Positions 17,019 through 28,173 of a stretch of DNA of 64,000 bases are shown piece by piece. Source of the stretch: Nematostella vectensis (lineage: Eukaryota; Cnidaria; Anthozoa; Actiniaria; Edwardsiidae); the NCBI RefSeq assembly GCF_932526225.1, contig NC_064036.1, positions 2,977,501 through 3,041,500 on the forward strand, written 5' to 3'. How positions within the stretch are numbered: the first letter of the stretch is position 1; each line of letters opens with the position of its first letter. The translations under genes and the position numbers were made by a program. The notes beneath the pieces were generated by a model that worked only from the letters and a program-made list of their open reading frames with translations, ran no database searches and was not told the origin of the DNA.

Positions 17019-20000
17019 TCAGTGTAGTACTATCACCTCTACGGGCTCCCAGTAACTAAACTGCTCCCTTGCAGCAGATGTGCCCATGGATGATGTGACA
17101 TTGTTCATTTCACACACCATAGTAGCCGGGCTGTAGTTGATTGAGCGACATCTGGGTAAATACTCACAATATTGTGCACAGACATGCATGCTTTTGACTG
17201 CAGATGCTGTGTAGATCACATAGTCTGGGCTGAGTTCTGAAGTCCCTTGTGGACTGGTGTAAAGAAAGGAGTTCTCTTTTTGGAGATAGTCATCATAGAG
17301 TCCTGAAAAGCAAATCTGATCTTACTATCAAAGAAAATTGGCATTTTTACTATCGTAATGAGTGCTGAGACTATGCCTCACCAGTTTTGAAGATTTTGCT
17401 GGCATTTCCTGCAGTGCACTGTGATCCTTGCAGCTGTCTCCCATATCGACCGTAGGTCACTCCACAACTGCACAGCTTAGTATAGCTATTAAAAGCTGCG
17501 AAGAAGAACTTTTTTGCTTTGCACCTCTCAATGCACACCTCATAGGAGAGAGACCCTTCAAGCACTGATTGGTCGCCCCATAGATCACGTGGTGAACCTT
17601 CATTGTAGCAGCCAATCACACTGGAAGCTGTGAGTGGTAGGTAAAGTGGAAAAAGAAATGGTCAAATTTTTACCACGTGCTCTCCGAATTTCCGATCTCC
17701 AAGATGGCCTTTTCGCATCCTGATTTTGAGAAAGCTATTGTAATATTTCCTATTGAACTTGGTAAATGAAGTATAAAACTTTGTTTTTAGATGGTAATTT
17801 CGAAACATTATTACTTGATTTCTCTTCCAATATTGAATAAGAACAATAACAAATATGTGGCTGTCAAGGGCTCTTTAATTAAGCAGCCAATCTTCATTGT
17901 GGTCCTATCTACCACACAATCTCTTTCATTCAAACGCCTGGAAAGTAGGGATAGTGGTTCGTAGAAAGGTGAAACGATATCTTACCGACTTTGAAGACGG
18001 AGTTGGACCATACGCCACCACACTTCAATCTTCTATCTCCATTACATGATGAATGACAGCTACTTTCGCTACGTTTTCCCCACTTCCCATATGAGTTGTC
18101 ACAGAAACATTGGCCTCCATTTTGAGCACCAGCAAACAAAAAGCCTTTATCTGCACACCTTGGGGTAAACAGAGGGGGGCACAGTCACGCCTCTACTTTG
18201 CATTTCCTTATAATTTTAGAAAAAACTGGGAGCGGACCAGTTATTCGGTTTTCTTGCAAATAAATCGTTTTTAAGGTAAACAATAACAAAAGAAAACAAG
18301 AATAAATATAGATATTATCTGTAAGTTCATATGGGTTCATTGATTTGCCACCGCGATTTCTCTTTTATTGTTTTTAATTATGGAAGTATCAATGTTTTAT
18401 CGTCTCAATTCTTTATGAAATTGTTCTTTTTTGGGGCACCACAAAGAAATGGAAGTATAGCCGGCTATCCAGTAGTTTAATTCGGAAATTCCTGTGTTTG
18501 TTTTTTTTTTTTTTTGTTGCGCCACGGGGATCCTGAACAACGAAAACACACAGGAGAGCTGGCTCGCAGGCTAATGGAAATATCAATGTTTTAATCGTCT
18601 CTCAATTTTTTATGAAATTGTCTCTCGTTATTTTTTGGGGCACCACAAACAAACCTTGCAACCCTGATATTTTTGGAAAACAATGGGGTCTCGGAATGGG
18701 TTTGATGTTTTGTGGGTGTTGTTTTGTTGACATAATAAGAAAAAAGCATACCATGCAATGCATTTTGCAGGAGTGAGTCCGTGGAGACCATCATACGCAG
18801 CGCCTAAATCACGATCTTGACTATCTCTATAACATCCCACGTACAGATCAGGGGATATTCCTGTGAAACAGTCAGTTACGAATAAAACATGAACTTCTTA
18901 AATGTGTTTCATGACAACATACTATACCTAGGGATGATGATACATGGAGTACTTACCTCTTGTAAAGAGTGCTATCCAAGGAAACTGTGAAAGTAAAAAG
19001 GTGGTCAAAGCTATGGCAGACGTTATATTTTGTAGGATTTACAGAACAGGGCAAAGGAGAAGGATGGGGCTGTTACTTATGACATCAGAAGGAATACATT
19101 CACTTGGACTCGTTTTTCACCCATGATTTTCACTTTTTCTAGCATTTTGTTCGACGATCAATGCTGTTTCCGATAAATGGCCCGGCCTACAAAAATAGAT
19201 AGAATTTTGCGTTTTCTTTGACCATCAATTGAACATACATGAATATAATGAATATATATGAATATATATATTAATTGAATGAAATTGAATATATATGAAT
19301 ATAAGCCCCAAGCACTGGTTTTATTAAAATTATGAGACGAAAAACGATGAAATTATCCATAATCAGGAAGCAATTTTTAAATTCTAAAATGAAGTGAAAA
19401 TTAATTTCAATAATAAGTCAAACTAAAGTGACGGCATCTAAAACATGTACAGATATTACAACCAACTTCGATGTAAGTCAACTTACATAGGGGAAAGGAA
19501 AACTCATCGATCTCATTGTCATCAGGTGACAACTGACTACCCTTGATTATGAAATTTTCATGTATGCATGACAAATTAGGAACCACACATTAACTTTATT
19601 GCAAGAATCAAAACTTCCAGGAAAGTTTCAATGCATTGCATATATTTTGAAAGCTTATTTATGCTACTCAAGGAAACGAATGCTTATTAAAATTTTTGTT
19701 CTTTTTTGAAGTACAATAAGGTAATTTATACGCCTTTCTAGTGATAACAATTTTCAACATAAGAAGTTAGGCACTCACAAGTACCACACGCATCAAGAGG
19801 AGGTTGAAAGATGAATTCGCAGAACCCATCAACATTTTTTTATCTATTTTTATTTTTTATCTATTTTTATTTATTTTTATTTACCCAAAATACCTATTAA
19901 CAAAAAATTGAAATCAAATCTTGCCGTTTCACCTACCGCCTATTTGGGACTGAAAAGTCAGCTTCTATTTATTTTTGGCAAAGTGGTAAGTTTCGAATCT

Positions 20001-20186
20001 TTAGAATCTTAAATTTGATCCAAGTCTCGTACCTCCAACAATAGTTTGCAATCTGATTTTTCTACCTTGATATACCGTACTTCCGAAATTGTTTCCTGGG
20101 CTTCGATGGAAAGCATCATACTCCTTTTGTATACACGTGAATCTACTTACAGCCAATAAGCAGATGACAAGTCTTGGAGTCTTCAT
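17019..20186 (-). CDS. Secreted WSC-WSC-PAN domain protein (6 exons, one 28-nt microexon)
   Basis: Minus-strand exons in order are 20151-20186, 18957-18984, 18752-18860, 17986-18158, 17382-17627 and 17019-17302. Their sum is 876 nt, giving 291 residues with every junction in phase. Residues 1-21 (MKTPRLVICLLA joined to FPWIALFTR) form a signal peptide split by an intron. WSC domain 1 covers about 27-115 (YVGCYRDS, then CADKGFLFAGAQNGGQCFCD and the Cys-rich end). WSC domain 2 covers about 118-197 (VIGCYNEGSPRDLWG, CIERCKAKKFFFAAF, CSCGVTYGRYG). Residues about 225-285 resemble a PAN/apple module (CAQYCEYLPRCRSINYSP, MVCEMNN). WSC and PAN modules bind carbohydrate or protein ligands outside the cell, so an extracellular or mucus role is likely. 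The first codon is the ATG at 20186; a GTG three bases upstream in frame is not used. Ligand and tissue are unknown. Confidence 0.85.
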
Positions 20187-20711
20187 CACTGGCTAGGTAA
20201 TCGGCACGACAATCAACCATGAGAATTTATCTAGATGTCTTCTGATTTCTATTTGTGCACTTTCATTTAAAATTTATAATGTCAGTAAAAAGTGTTGCCT
20301 TGGAGCTCTGTTTGTTTACATAGCCAATAGTATTTGTCTTCAGCACACTTCAATCCGTAATTGTGAGTCCTTATTTACACGAGGAATTTGAATGGATAGA
20401 TTTCGATGCTTATTGTTTTTTTTAGCAAGTGCTAGTCTTCATATATTACGAATCTATAGACATATAGCCGTGAGAATTAAAAGACGAATACGTTTTGATT
20501 GATTTGGTTAATTATTTAGTGATTATTGAAATACAGTGAATACAATAAAACACAATTTCACCCGCCATTGTTACATACACGGGGGAAGTTTGGTGGTCTC
20601 CTAGCTTGTATCTGAATTGCTAATTTTTTAATCCCTGACGTCAAATTAATACCACGCATCTTCATTTTGTAGTATCGCACTCTAGCACCAACTAGTATTA
20701 CAAATGGTATA
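20187..20711. other. Intergenic stretch between WSC-PAN gene and GPCR copy 1
   Basis: It contains the 5' flank of the WSC-PAN gene and the 3' end of GPCR copy 1 (the two genes are in the same orientation, minus). I see no further gene, repeat or clear polyadenylation signal. Confidence 0.4.
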
Positions 20712-23700
20712 TTATTTGTCCTCTTGGTCGTTACCAAAGACAATTGCTTGGTCAACAATGTATAGTTTTCCAAAGTTCACATCATCCTGATATCTTTCAG
20801 GTTCTGCGCAATCTTCGTGTACATTAGCTTTACCGTCATCGTGGTTTGCTCCATTCGACTCAAAGTCGGGGTGTTGCCACGTTAACTCATCGTCATGGCG
20901 GGTTAACTCGTAGCCATCGTGTGGTTCATCCAAGTCTTTGCCGTGAGTATGTCCAGCCAAATCGTTGCCAGGGTGATGTCCAGTTAATTCATAACGACGG
21001 TGTTTCCCTGTCAGTTGTCTAATCAACTTGATGCCATGGTGTTCTTCGTGTACCTTGTGTTCTTGTTCATGATGTTGTCCAGTCAAATCGTATCCAGGTT
21101 GCTGTGCAGGCAACTCTTGTAAAGGGTGTGGTACAGTCACCTTGTTGTCATTATGTTCTTCGGTTACCTTATCATTTTGATGGCCTTGTCCAGTCGAGTC
21201 GTATCCATGGTTTTGTCCAGGCAACTTGTAGCGAGGGAGTGGTCTAATCACATTGTTACCACAATGTCTTGCAGATATCTTGGCATTTTGGTGTGCAGCA
21301 TGTGCGTGGTCTTCTCCAGTGAACTCGTATCCAGGGTATTGTCCAGTAAACTCGTATCCAGGGCGTGGTCCATTCATATTGTATCTAGGGCGTGGTCCAG
21401 TCATTTCGTATCCAGGGTGTTGTCCCGTCAACTTGTACCCAGGGCGGGATCTAGTTAAACCGTATCCAGGACGTGGCCCAGTCAAACCTTTTCCAGCGTG
21501 TTGTCCAGTGACATCGTATCCAGGGCCTGGACCAGTCATCACGTATCCAAGGTGATGTTCAGTCAACTGGTAACCGGGGTATTTTCTTGTCACTTTGCTG
21601 CCATGATGTCCTTCAGGAATCTTGTCACTTTGATGAGCGCCGTGTACCCCACTCAACTTGTATCCAGGACGTTGTCCAGTCAACTCGTTTTCAGGGTGTT
21701 GTCCCTTCAGCTCGTATCCAGGGTATTTTCGTGTCAGATTGTGACCATGATAAGGTTCCTTATCACTCTGACATTCAGCGCGTGCTGCATCACAAGTGCT
21801 GTTCTTATCAGTCGTCACCGATTCCTCTACAACACTGTGCTTTGTTGTTTTCGGCATCTTGTAGCGAACGGACTGGGCTTGTGGATTTGCTGCTTGGCCT
21901 GATGCCGTGGCTGCCACCGTGGAGTCGGGGGCAACTTGTGCTCCACACATGCCACACCCAAACAGCTTGAGAAACTCGCGACGGTAGGTCTTGTTGGTCA
22001 AGCAGTACAAAGGAGGGTTACAGCAAGAGTTGAAAAAGGCTAAGAAGTTAAACCAGAAATACCAAGCCCTTGGGAGTGTGGCCACTTTGTGCTGTAATAG
22101 GATCCAGAAAGTCTCTGTCGGAAACCAGCAGAGAGTTAACAGCAAAGCGGCCAACATGCACATTCTCACCACGTTTTTCTTCGCTGCATCTCCGTGCTGA
22201 GTCGAGACCTGATTGTGTGACATGCGGTACCAAATATGGGCAAATGTAATCCATGTGATGGTCATGGGAATGTAGAATGTAATTGTGATGTGGAACACGA
22301 GAAAACCTTTTTCGAGTTTCTCCCCGTAGAAAGGAGTGATCCATTCGCATCTTCCATCAGGCATCAGATCAGCGATGAACAACTCAAAAACTTCGGTCGC
22401 TGCCGCGACCAACCAAATCAAGACGATGTATAAAGAGACTCGCTTGCGGTTAAAGTTCGCCTTGTATTTTGTTGGTCTGACCACAGCGCACCATCGTTCG
22501 ATGGCCAAACACATGATGGTAGTGTTAGACGCCTTTCCGCAGACAAACAAGCAGTAGGTTGAGAAGATGGCACGACAGAAAGCGCGCCCACTCCCTCCGC
22601 TCATCACCGGGAACGACTTCATGGGGATGATGTAGTTCGGTGTCAGCACAAGGAAAACACCTAAGGATACAAAAACAAGGTAAACAATGCGGTTTACAAT
22701 CATGAGGGTATGGTAATGTGCAGGAGGAAGGGAGGGAGGGAGGGGAGGGAGGGAGGGAGGGAGGGAGGGAGGGAGGGAGGGAGGAGAGAGAACAAAGAAA
22801 GAAAGGAGAAAAAGAAAGTATTTGCAAGGTCGTATTCGCTTATTCGAATTGTCTAAGCGCAGTGGCTCATAAGTAGGGGCAATACTCTGTATTATATAAA
22901 TGTCACAGCGTTTCCTAGGATCAGGCTATTATTAGACGCGCGCGCACGAACGGGCCAATCAGCTGCGTTGACGTTGGGCGCGCGTGAGTAACGTGAGGCT
23001 GCACGCGCAAATTGCAGTTAGAAAATATTTTTTTTTATCCATCATCCGACGGTTTTGTTTGTTTACCAAAAGAATTGCAAGCTAGAATTCAAAGTCATAG
23101 GTAGGGTTGGATTCATATTAAAGAAGAGAGCAACGAAAGTACTGAAGCTTTTTGTCTGAGACTGCGCGTGCAATTGAGCTCAGGCAAAACGTCAACACAA
23201 AGGCCGAACCCGATTAGCTCATCCGCGCGTCTAAAAATTACGGAAGCCCATGAGGGCCACTCAAGGTTTTCGTTAACAACATCTCACCTTTCGGTAACGA
23301 CTTAGAACTATTTGCGTCACGACAACTCACTTTGAGTGTCACGACAAAGCACTATTTGATTATCGCTTAAAACATTGCAGGTTTAGTTCACAATATCGCA
23401 CTTTGTGTCTCAAAACATCGCACTTTGTGTCTTAAAAACTCATCGTTTTGCCTTTGCTTAAAACATTTCAGTATATCGTTCACGACATTGAACTTTGTGC
23501 TTATAACATAGCACTATTTGTCTATTGCTTAAAATATTTGACTTTGTGCTTTATAACATGGGACTTTGTGTCTTAAAAAATCTCGCGATTTGCCGAATGC
23601 GCAAATTATTTCAGGTTTTGTCTATTGCATAAAATATTCAACTTTGTGTCTTAAAAATCTCGCGATTTTCCGAATGCGCAAATCATTCCAGTTTTTGTCT

Positions 23701-26700
23701 GTGCATTAAATATTTAACCTTGTGCTTCATAACATGGTACTTTGTGTCTTAAAAAATCTCGCGATTTGCCGAATGCGCAAATCATTTCAGGTTTTGTCTA
23801 TTGCATAAAATATTTAACTTTGTGCTTTATAACATCGTACTTTGTGTCTTAAAAAACTTCGCGATTTGCCGAATGCGCAAATCATTTCAGTTTTTGTCTA
23901 TTGCATAAAATAATTAACTTTGAGCTTTATAACATGGTACTTCGTGTCTTAAAAAATATCGCGATTTGCCGAATGGCCAAATAATTTCAGTTTTTGTCTA
24001 TGCAAAAAATATTTAACTTGTGCTTTAGAACTTCATTTCACAAATTTGAAGAGAATTATCAAATAACTGGATTCTATACGAATGACCTGTGAGCTCCCTA
24101 CAAGGACTAAAAACTAAACGTCAGGATAGGCCGAGGAAAAGAAGCCTTAGCGATACGGGATCAAAGGCTGAACTGGTTGAGTGCTCGCTCGAGCTTTATT
24201 CAGTGTTCAACAGATGCAGGTACCTCTAGCTCGCCTTGCGGGACTACGGCCCCAATGATGACTCTACATCGGAAGCCTTTCCTCCAAACGATAAATCACG
24301 GCATTTGACTTTGTTTATAACTTAGGCGGCTCATCGCATTAATGCTAATAATATCTAACTTTTTTGACAAACATTTACAGCATTCCATAATATCTTAGGC
24401 AACGACTCACAATGGGTCGCAATGCTGAACTTTTTACTTTGTCTTATCAACAATGCTATATATTTCACTGAGCCTATGAGGTCTATGTAGAAAAGAACTC
24501 ACTTTTTGCAAACGCACTTTGTGCTTCACGAGATTGCACTTTTTGCAACGTTACGACATTGGACTTTTTGCACAACGACATGTGACTATTTGTCACACAC
24601 GATTGGATGTTTGGGCTTGCGTCATGGCGCATTATGCAAATAGCCAACAACATCTGACTCTTGGCGTCACGACATGAGACAATTTGCTTTTTCGCTTATA
24701 ACATCGCACTTTTTGCGTGTATGACTTAGAATATCGCTTTTAACATCGCACTATTTGCGTGTATGACTTATCGCGCTTTGTGCTTATAACACCGCCACCT
24801 TTACGTATTTTATACAGTTTAAGCTGATGAAACACGAGACCAACCTGACACGCCACCAAAACCTCATACTCGAAGACCCAGCGGTCTGAGCGGTAAGGGT
24901 CTCGTTACCTTCGTGAATTTTTCTCCGTCTAGGAAAGGAAAGGAAGCACTGGATTCTCGAGTATGACAATAGCCTTGTGGTAGTTTGTTAAAATAAAGCT
25001 TCCAGATGGGTTGTAGGAATTGAAAACTATCCATTTTCCATATGGTACTAAACGCATGTCGCTTGTTTCTTGACATACCCACACCCACGATTCCATACCC
25101 ACACCCATGACTCCATACCCACACCCATGACTCCATACCCACACCCACGACTCCATACCCACACCCACGACTCCATACCCACACCCACGACTCCATACCC
25201 ACACCCACGACTCCATATCCACACCCACGACTCCATACCCACACCCAAGACTTCATATCCAACACCACGACTCCACGCCCATACCAACGACTTTATACCC
25301 ACACCCACGACTCCATACCCACACACACGACTCCATACCCACACCCAAGACTTCATATCCAACACCACGACTCCACACCCACACCCACGACTCCATACCC
25401 ACACCCAAGACTTCATATCCAACACCACGACTCCACACCCACACCCACGACTCCATACCCACACCCAAGACTTCATATCCAACACCACGGCTCCACACCC
25501 ACACCAACGACTTTATGCCCACACCCACTACTTTTTACCCACACCCGCACGATTTCTGCTTAGAACAATAGTAACGGGTAACGGCATGACGACGATTTAT
25601 TAACATTGCATTTTTTGGACATGAAACAATCTATGAGAGATTTTGAGCCCATTGTTTTGCAAAATTACAGGCCCATCCGCCATCCCCCTTCCCAAGTATT
25701 AATGACCGCTCCCTAAATGATATGAGACTTTAGGTTTCATTTTGGTTGAATGGAGGGATTTTCCTTTTGGGGGTTTACACATTGGGGACTTGAATGCCTG
25801 CACTCTTTTAGAATGATTTGGAAACTTTTTCCTACAAGAGTTTATATGCGAAGACAGGGATAAATTCTTTGAACTGCCGGAAGATTATGTTGCCGATTCT
25901 TAGCGCTAAATATCGTGGTAGATAGTACAGGTAATGTACTAATCGACACATGTATTGCCCTAGGGATGCGAATAGGTAAAAAAAAGAACTATTTTAAATA
26001 TAACGGGAGTAGAACTGTGGACTATATTATTAGCGACGAAGATACAGCCTCATTCCATATCTATATGAGCGGAACCATACCTTGGAGTATGATGTTTTGA
26101 GTGGCGTAGTGTTTTATCAGCTAAAACTGTATAAAATAAGTAAAGGTGCGGTGTTATAAGCACAAAGCGCGATATTCTAAGTCATACACGCAAATAGTGC
26201 GATGTTAAAAGCGATATTCTAAGTCATACACGCAAAAAGTGCGATGTTATAAGCGAAAAAGTGCCATATTATGAGATATAATGTGCGATGTTTTGAATTG
26301 TCTCATGTCGTGACGCCAAGAGTCAGATGTTGTTGGCTATTTGCATAATGTGCCATGACGCAAGCCCAAACATCCAATCGTGTGTGACAAATAGTCACAT
26401 GTCGTTGTGCAAAAAGTCCAATGTCGTAACGCAAAAAGTGCAATCTCGTGAAGCACAAAGTGCGTTTGCAAAAAAGTGAGTTTTTTTTTCTACATAGACC
26501 TCATAGGCTCAGTGAAATATATAGCATTGTTGATAAGACAAAGTAAAAAGTTCAGCATTGCGACCCATTGTGAGTCGTTGCCTAAGATATTATGGAATGC
26601 TGTAAATGTTTGTCAAAAAAGTTAGATATTATTAGCATTAATGCGATGAGCCGCCTAAGTTATAAACAAAGTCAAATGCCGTGATTTATCGTTTGGAGGA

Positions 26701-28173
26701 AAGGCTTCCGATGTAGAGTCATCATTGGGGCCGTAGTCCCGCAAGGCGAGCTAGAGGTACCTGCATCTGTTGAACACTGAATAAAGCTCGAGCGAGCACT
26801 CAACCAGTTCAGCCTTTGATCCCGTATCGCTAAGGCTTCTTTTCCTCGGCCTATCCTGACGTTTAGTTTTTAGTCCTTGTAGGGAGCTCACAGGTCATTC
26901 GTATAGAATCCAGTTATTTGATAATTCTCTTAAAATTTGTGAAATGAAGTTCTAAAGCACAAGTTAAATATTTTTTGCATAGACAAAAACTGAAATTATT
27001 TGGCCATTCGGCAAATCGCGATATTTTTTTAAGACACGAAGTACCATGTTATAAAGCACAAAGTTAATTATTTTATGCAATAGACAAAAACTGAAATGAT
27101 TTGCGCATTCGGCAAATCGCGAAGTTTTTTAAGACACAAAGTACCATTTTATAAAACACAAAGTTAAATATTTTATGCAATAGACAAAACCTGAAATGAT
27201 TTGCGCATTCGGCAAATCGCGAGATTTTTTAAGACACAAAGTACCATGTTATGAAGCACAAGGTTAAATATTTAATGCACAGACAAAAACTGGAATGATT
27301 TGCGCATTCGGAAAATCGCGAGATTTTTAAGACACAAAGTTGAATATTTTATGCAATAGACAAAACCTGAAATAATTTGCGCATTCGGCAAATCGCGAGA
27401 TTTTTTAAGACACAAAGTACCATGTTATGAAGCACAAAGTTAAATATTTAATGCACAGACGAAAACTGGAATGATTTGCGCATTCGGAAAATCGCGTGAT
27501 TTTTTAAGTCACAAAGTCCCATGTTTAAAGCACAAAGTCAAATATTTTATGCAATAGACAAATAGTGCTATGTTATAAGCACAAAGTTGAATGTCGTGAA
27601 CGATATACTGAAATGTTTTAAGCAAAGGCAAAATGATGAGTTTTTTAAGACACAAAGTGCGATGTTTTGAGACACAAAGTGCGATATTGTGAACTAAACC
27701 TAAAAGTGCTTTGTCGTGACACTCAAAGTGAGTTGTCGTGACGCAAATTGTTCAAAGTCTCGACCGAAAGGTGAGATGTTGTTAACGAAAACCTTGAGTG
27801 GCCCTCATGGGCTTCCGTAAAAAATAGCCTGATCCTATGAAACGCCGTGACACCTATATGAACATGGGGAAGTTGATTGCCCCTACTTATGAGCCCCTGT
27901 TAGCGTCATTAAGGTTTTTTTAAGGTTTTGTAAAAAGGTAGAAAAAAACACAAATAACTTTTTAACGATAGTCCAGAAGGACAGCATGACAGAAGGACGG
28001 CTATGAATTTTACCTGTCAATGCGTCACAGATGGCGAGGTTCAAGATCAACACATTGTAGGTCTTCTTTAACATTGAGCGTCTACGCGCGATCACAAGAC
28101 ACAAGATGGCGTTGCCAAGGAATGAAAGAGCAGCTATAAAGCCAAACATTACTGATTTGTCCTTAGAATCCAT
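20712..28173 (-). CDS. Class A (rhodopsin-like) GPCR, copy 1, with long repeat tail
   Basis: Exon 1 is 28014-28173 (160 nt) and exon 2 is 20712-22660 (1949 nt). They join as ACA G|GT GTT (Thr-Gly-Val) for 702 residues. TM1 carries GN (family N1.50), TM2 [10 protein letters not shown] with D2.50, TM3 ends CLAIERW in place of the usual D/E-R-Y, TM4 has IWLVAAAT, TM6 has CWFPTE and TM7 has NPPLYCL in place of NPxxY. A Cys before TM3 and DGRCEW in loop 2 can form the usual disulfide. The N-terminus is very short. The cytoplasmic tail, over 350 residues, is built of degenerate nine-residue repeats such as PGYELTGQH. The intron is 5.35 kb because a foldback element sits in it. The ligand is unknown; a peptide or small amine are both possible. 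It is the most diverged of the four paralogs. Confidence 0.85.
20890..21760. repeat. 27-bp coding minisatellite (nine-residue PGYxxTGxx repeats)
   Basis: On the plus strand the unit reads roughly GTATCCAGGGTGTTGTCCAG plus seven bases. It is most regular at 21320-21560 and decays on both sides. The 27-bp period preserves the GPCR frame on the minus strand. It also leaves several plus-strand frames open, which are artefacts. Confidence 0.8.
22726..22785. repeat. (GGGA)n microsatellite next to GPCR copy 1 exon 2 acceptor
   Basis: About 14 GGGA units. On the coding (minus) strand this is a pure pyrimidine CCCT tract ending about 65 bp before the exon 2 acceptor CCTTAG, an unusual strengthening of the polypyrimidine context. 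The other three paralogs lack it. Confidence 0.9.
22932..23236. mobile_element. ~305-bp MITE nested in the left arm only
   Basis: TTAGACGCGCG at the left end mirrors CGCGCGTCTAA at the right, and subterminal sequence (TTGACGTT, CACGCGCA) is loosely mirrored too. The matching point of the right arm (about 27820-27830, CTTCCGTAAAAAATAGCC) lacks it, so it went in after the inverted duplication formed. It is GC-rich at its ends compared with its surroundings. Confidence 0.75.
25070..25545. repeat. 20-bp minisatellite CCATACCCACACCCACGACT, ~24 copies
   Basis: The 5' third is homogeneous. From about 25217 a 60-bp higher-order unit appears, made of three variant 20-mers (CACCCAAGACT, TTCATATCCAACACCACGACT-like, CCACACCCACACCCACGACT), and is repeated about four times. 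The opposite strand is open in all frames (VWVWSRGCGYG), which creates spurious long frames. It lies in the foldback spacer. Confidence 0.95.
25740..26100 (+). pseudogene. Relic of a LINE apurinic-type endonuclease domain
   Basis: GGGGACTTGAATGCC reads GDLNA, the landmark (G)D(F/L)NA of LINE endonucleases. About 130 bp later an open frame reads VDSTGNVLIDTCIALGMRI, and then NGSRTVDYIISDED, matching the family order 'N..G..L(I)..C...L.I(L)NG ... G.S.(I/V)DY'. Stops interrupt the stretch between them. The element is decayed and lies inside the foldback spacer. Confidence 0.6.

Larger units (their letters stand above)
22862..27898. mobile_element. Foldback-type element with ~1.8-2 kb inverted arms in GPCR copy 1 intron
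   Basis: The left arm (22862 to about 24880) and right arm (about 26060 to 27898) are reverse complements over nearly their full length, at high identity by eye. The tips are CAGTGGCTCATAAGTAGGGG on the left and CCCCTACTTATGAGCCCCTG on the right, i.e. CAG...CTG ends as in hAT elements. The outer half of each arm is a tandem array of ~95-110 bp units containing CGCGATTTGCCGAATGCGCA, five in the left arm and about six in the right. Arms made of tandem repeats around a spacer are the hallmark of foldback (FB) elements. The 1.2 kb spacer holds a minisatellite and a LINE endonuclease relic, and no transposase. Target duplication not found. Confidence 0.75.

Noticed and set aside
19735-19800. Candidate extra WSC-PAN exon (PPLDACGT with donor GTGAGT)
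   Set aside because: It would join to the next exon as TGA; the 28-nt exon at 18957-18984 fits the phase and completes the signal peptide.
21126-22557. Plus-strand frames opposite GPCR copy 1 (and the matching frames opposite copies 2-4)
   Set aside because: Antisense shadows of the receptor exons; they recur only because the receptors are duplicated.
24864-25603. Several overlapping long frames (VWVWSRGCGYG minus, HTHDSIPTP plus)
   Set aside because: Produced by the 20-bp minisatellite in the foldback spacer; no start, splice or motif support.
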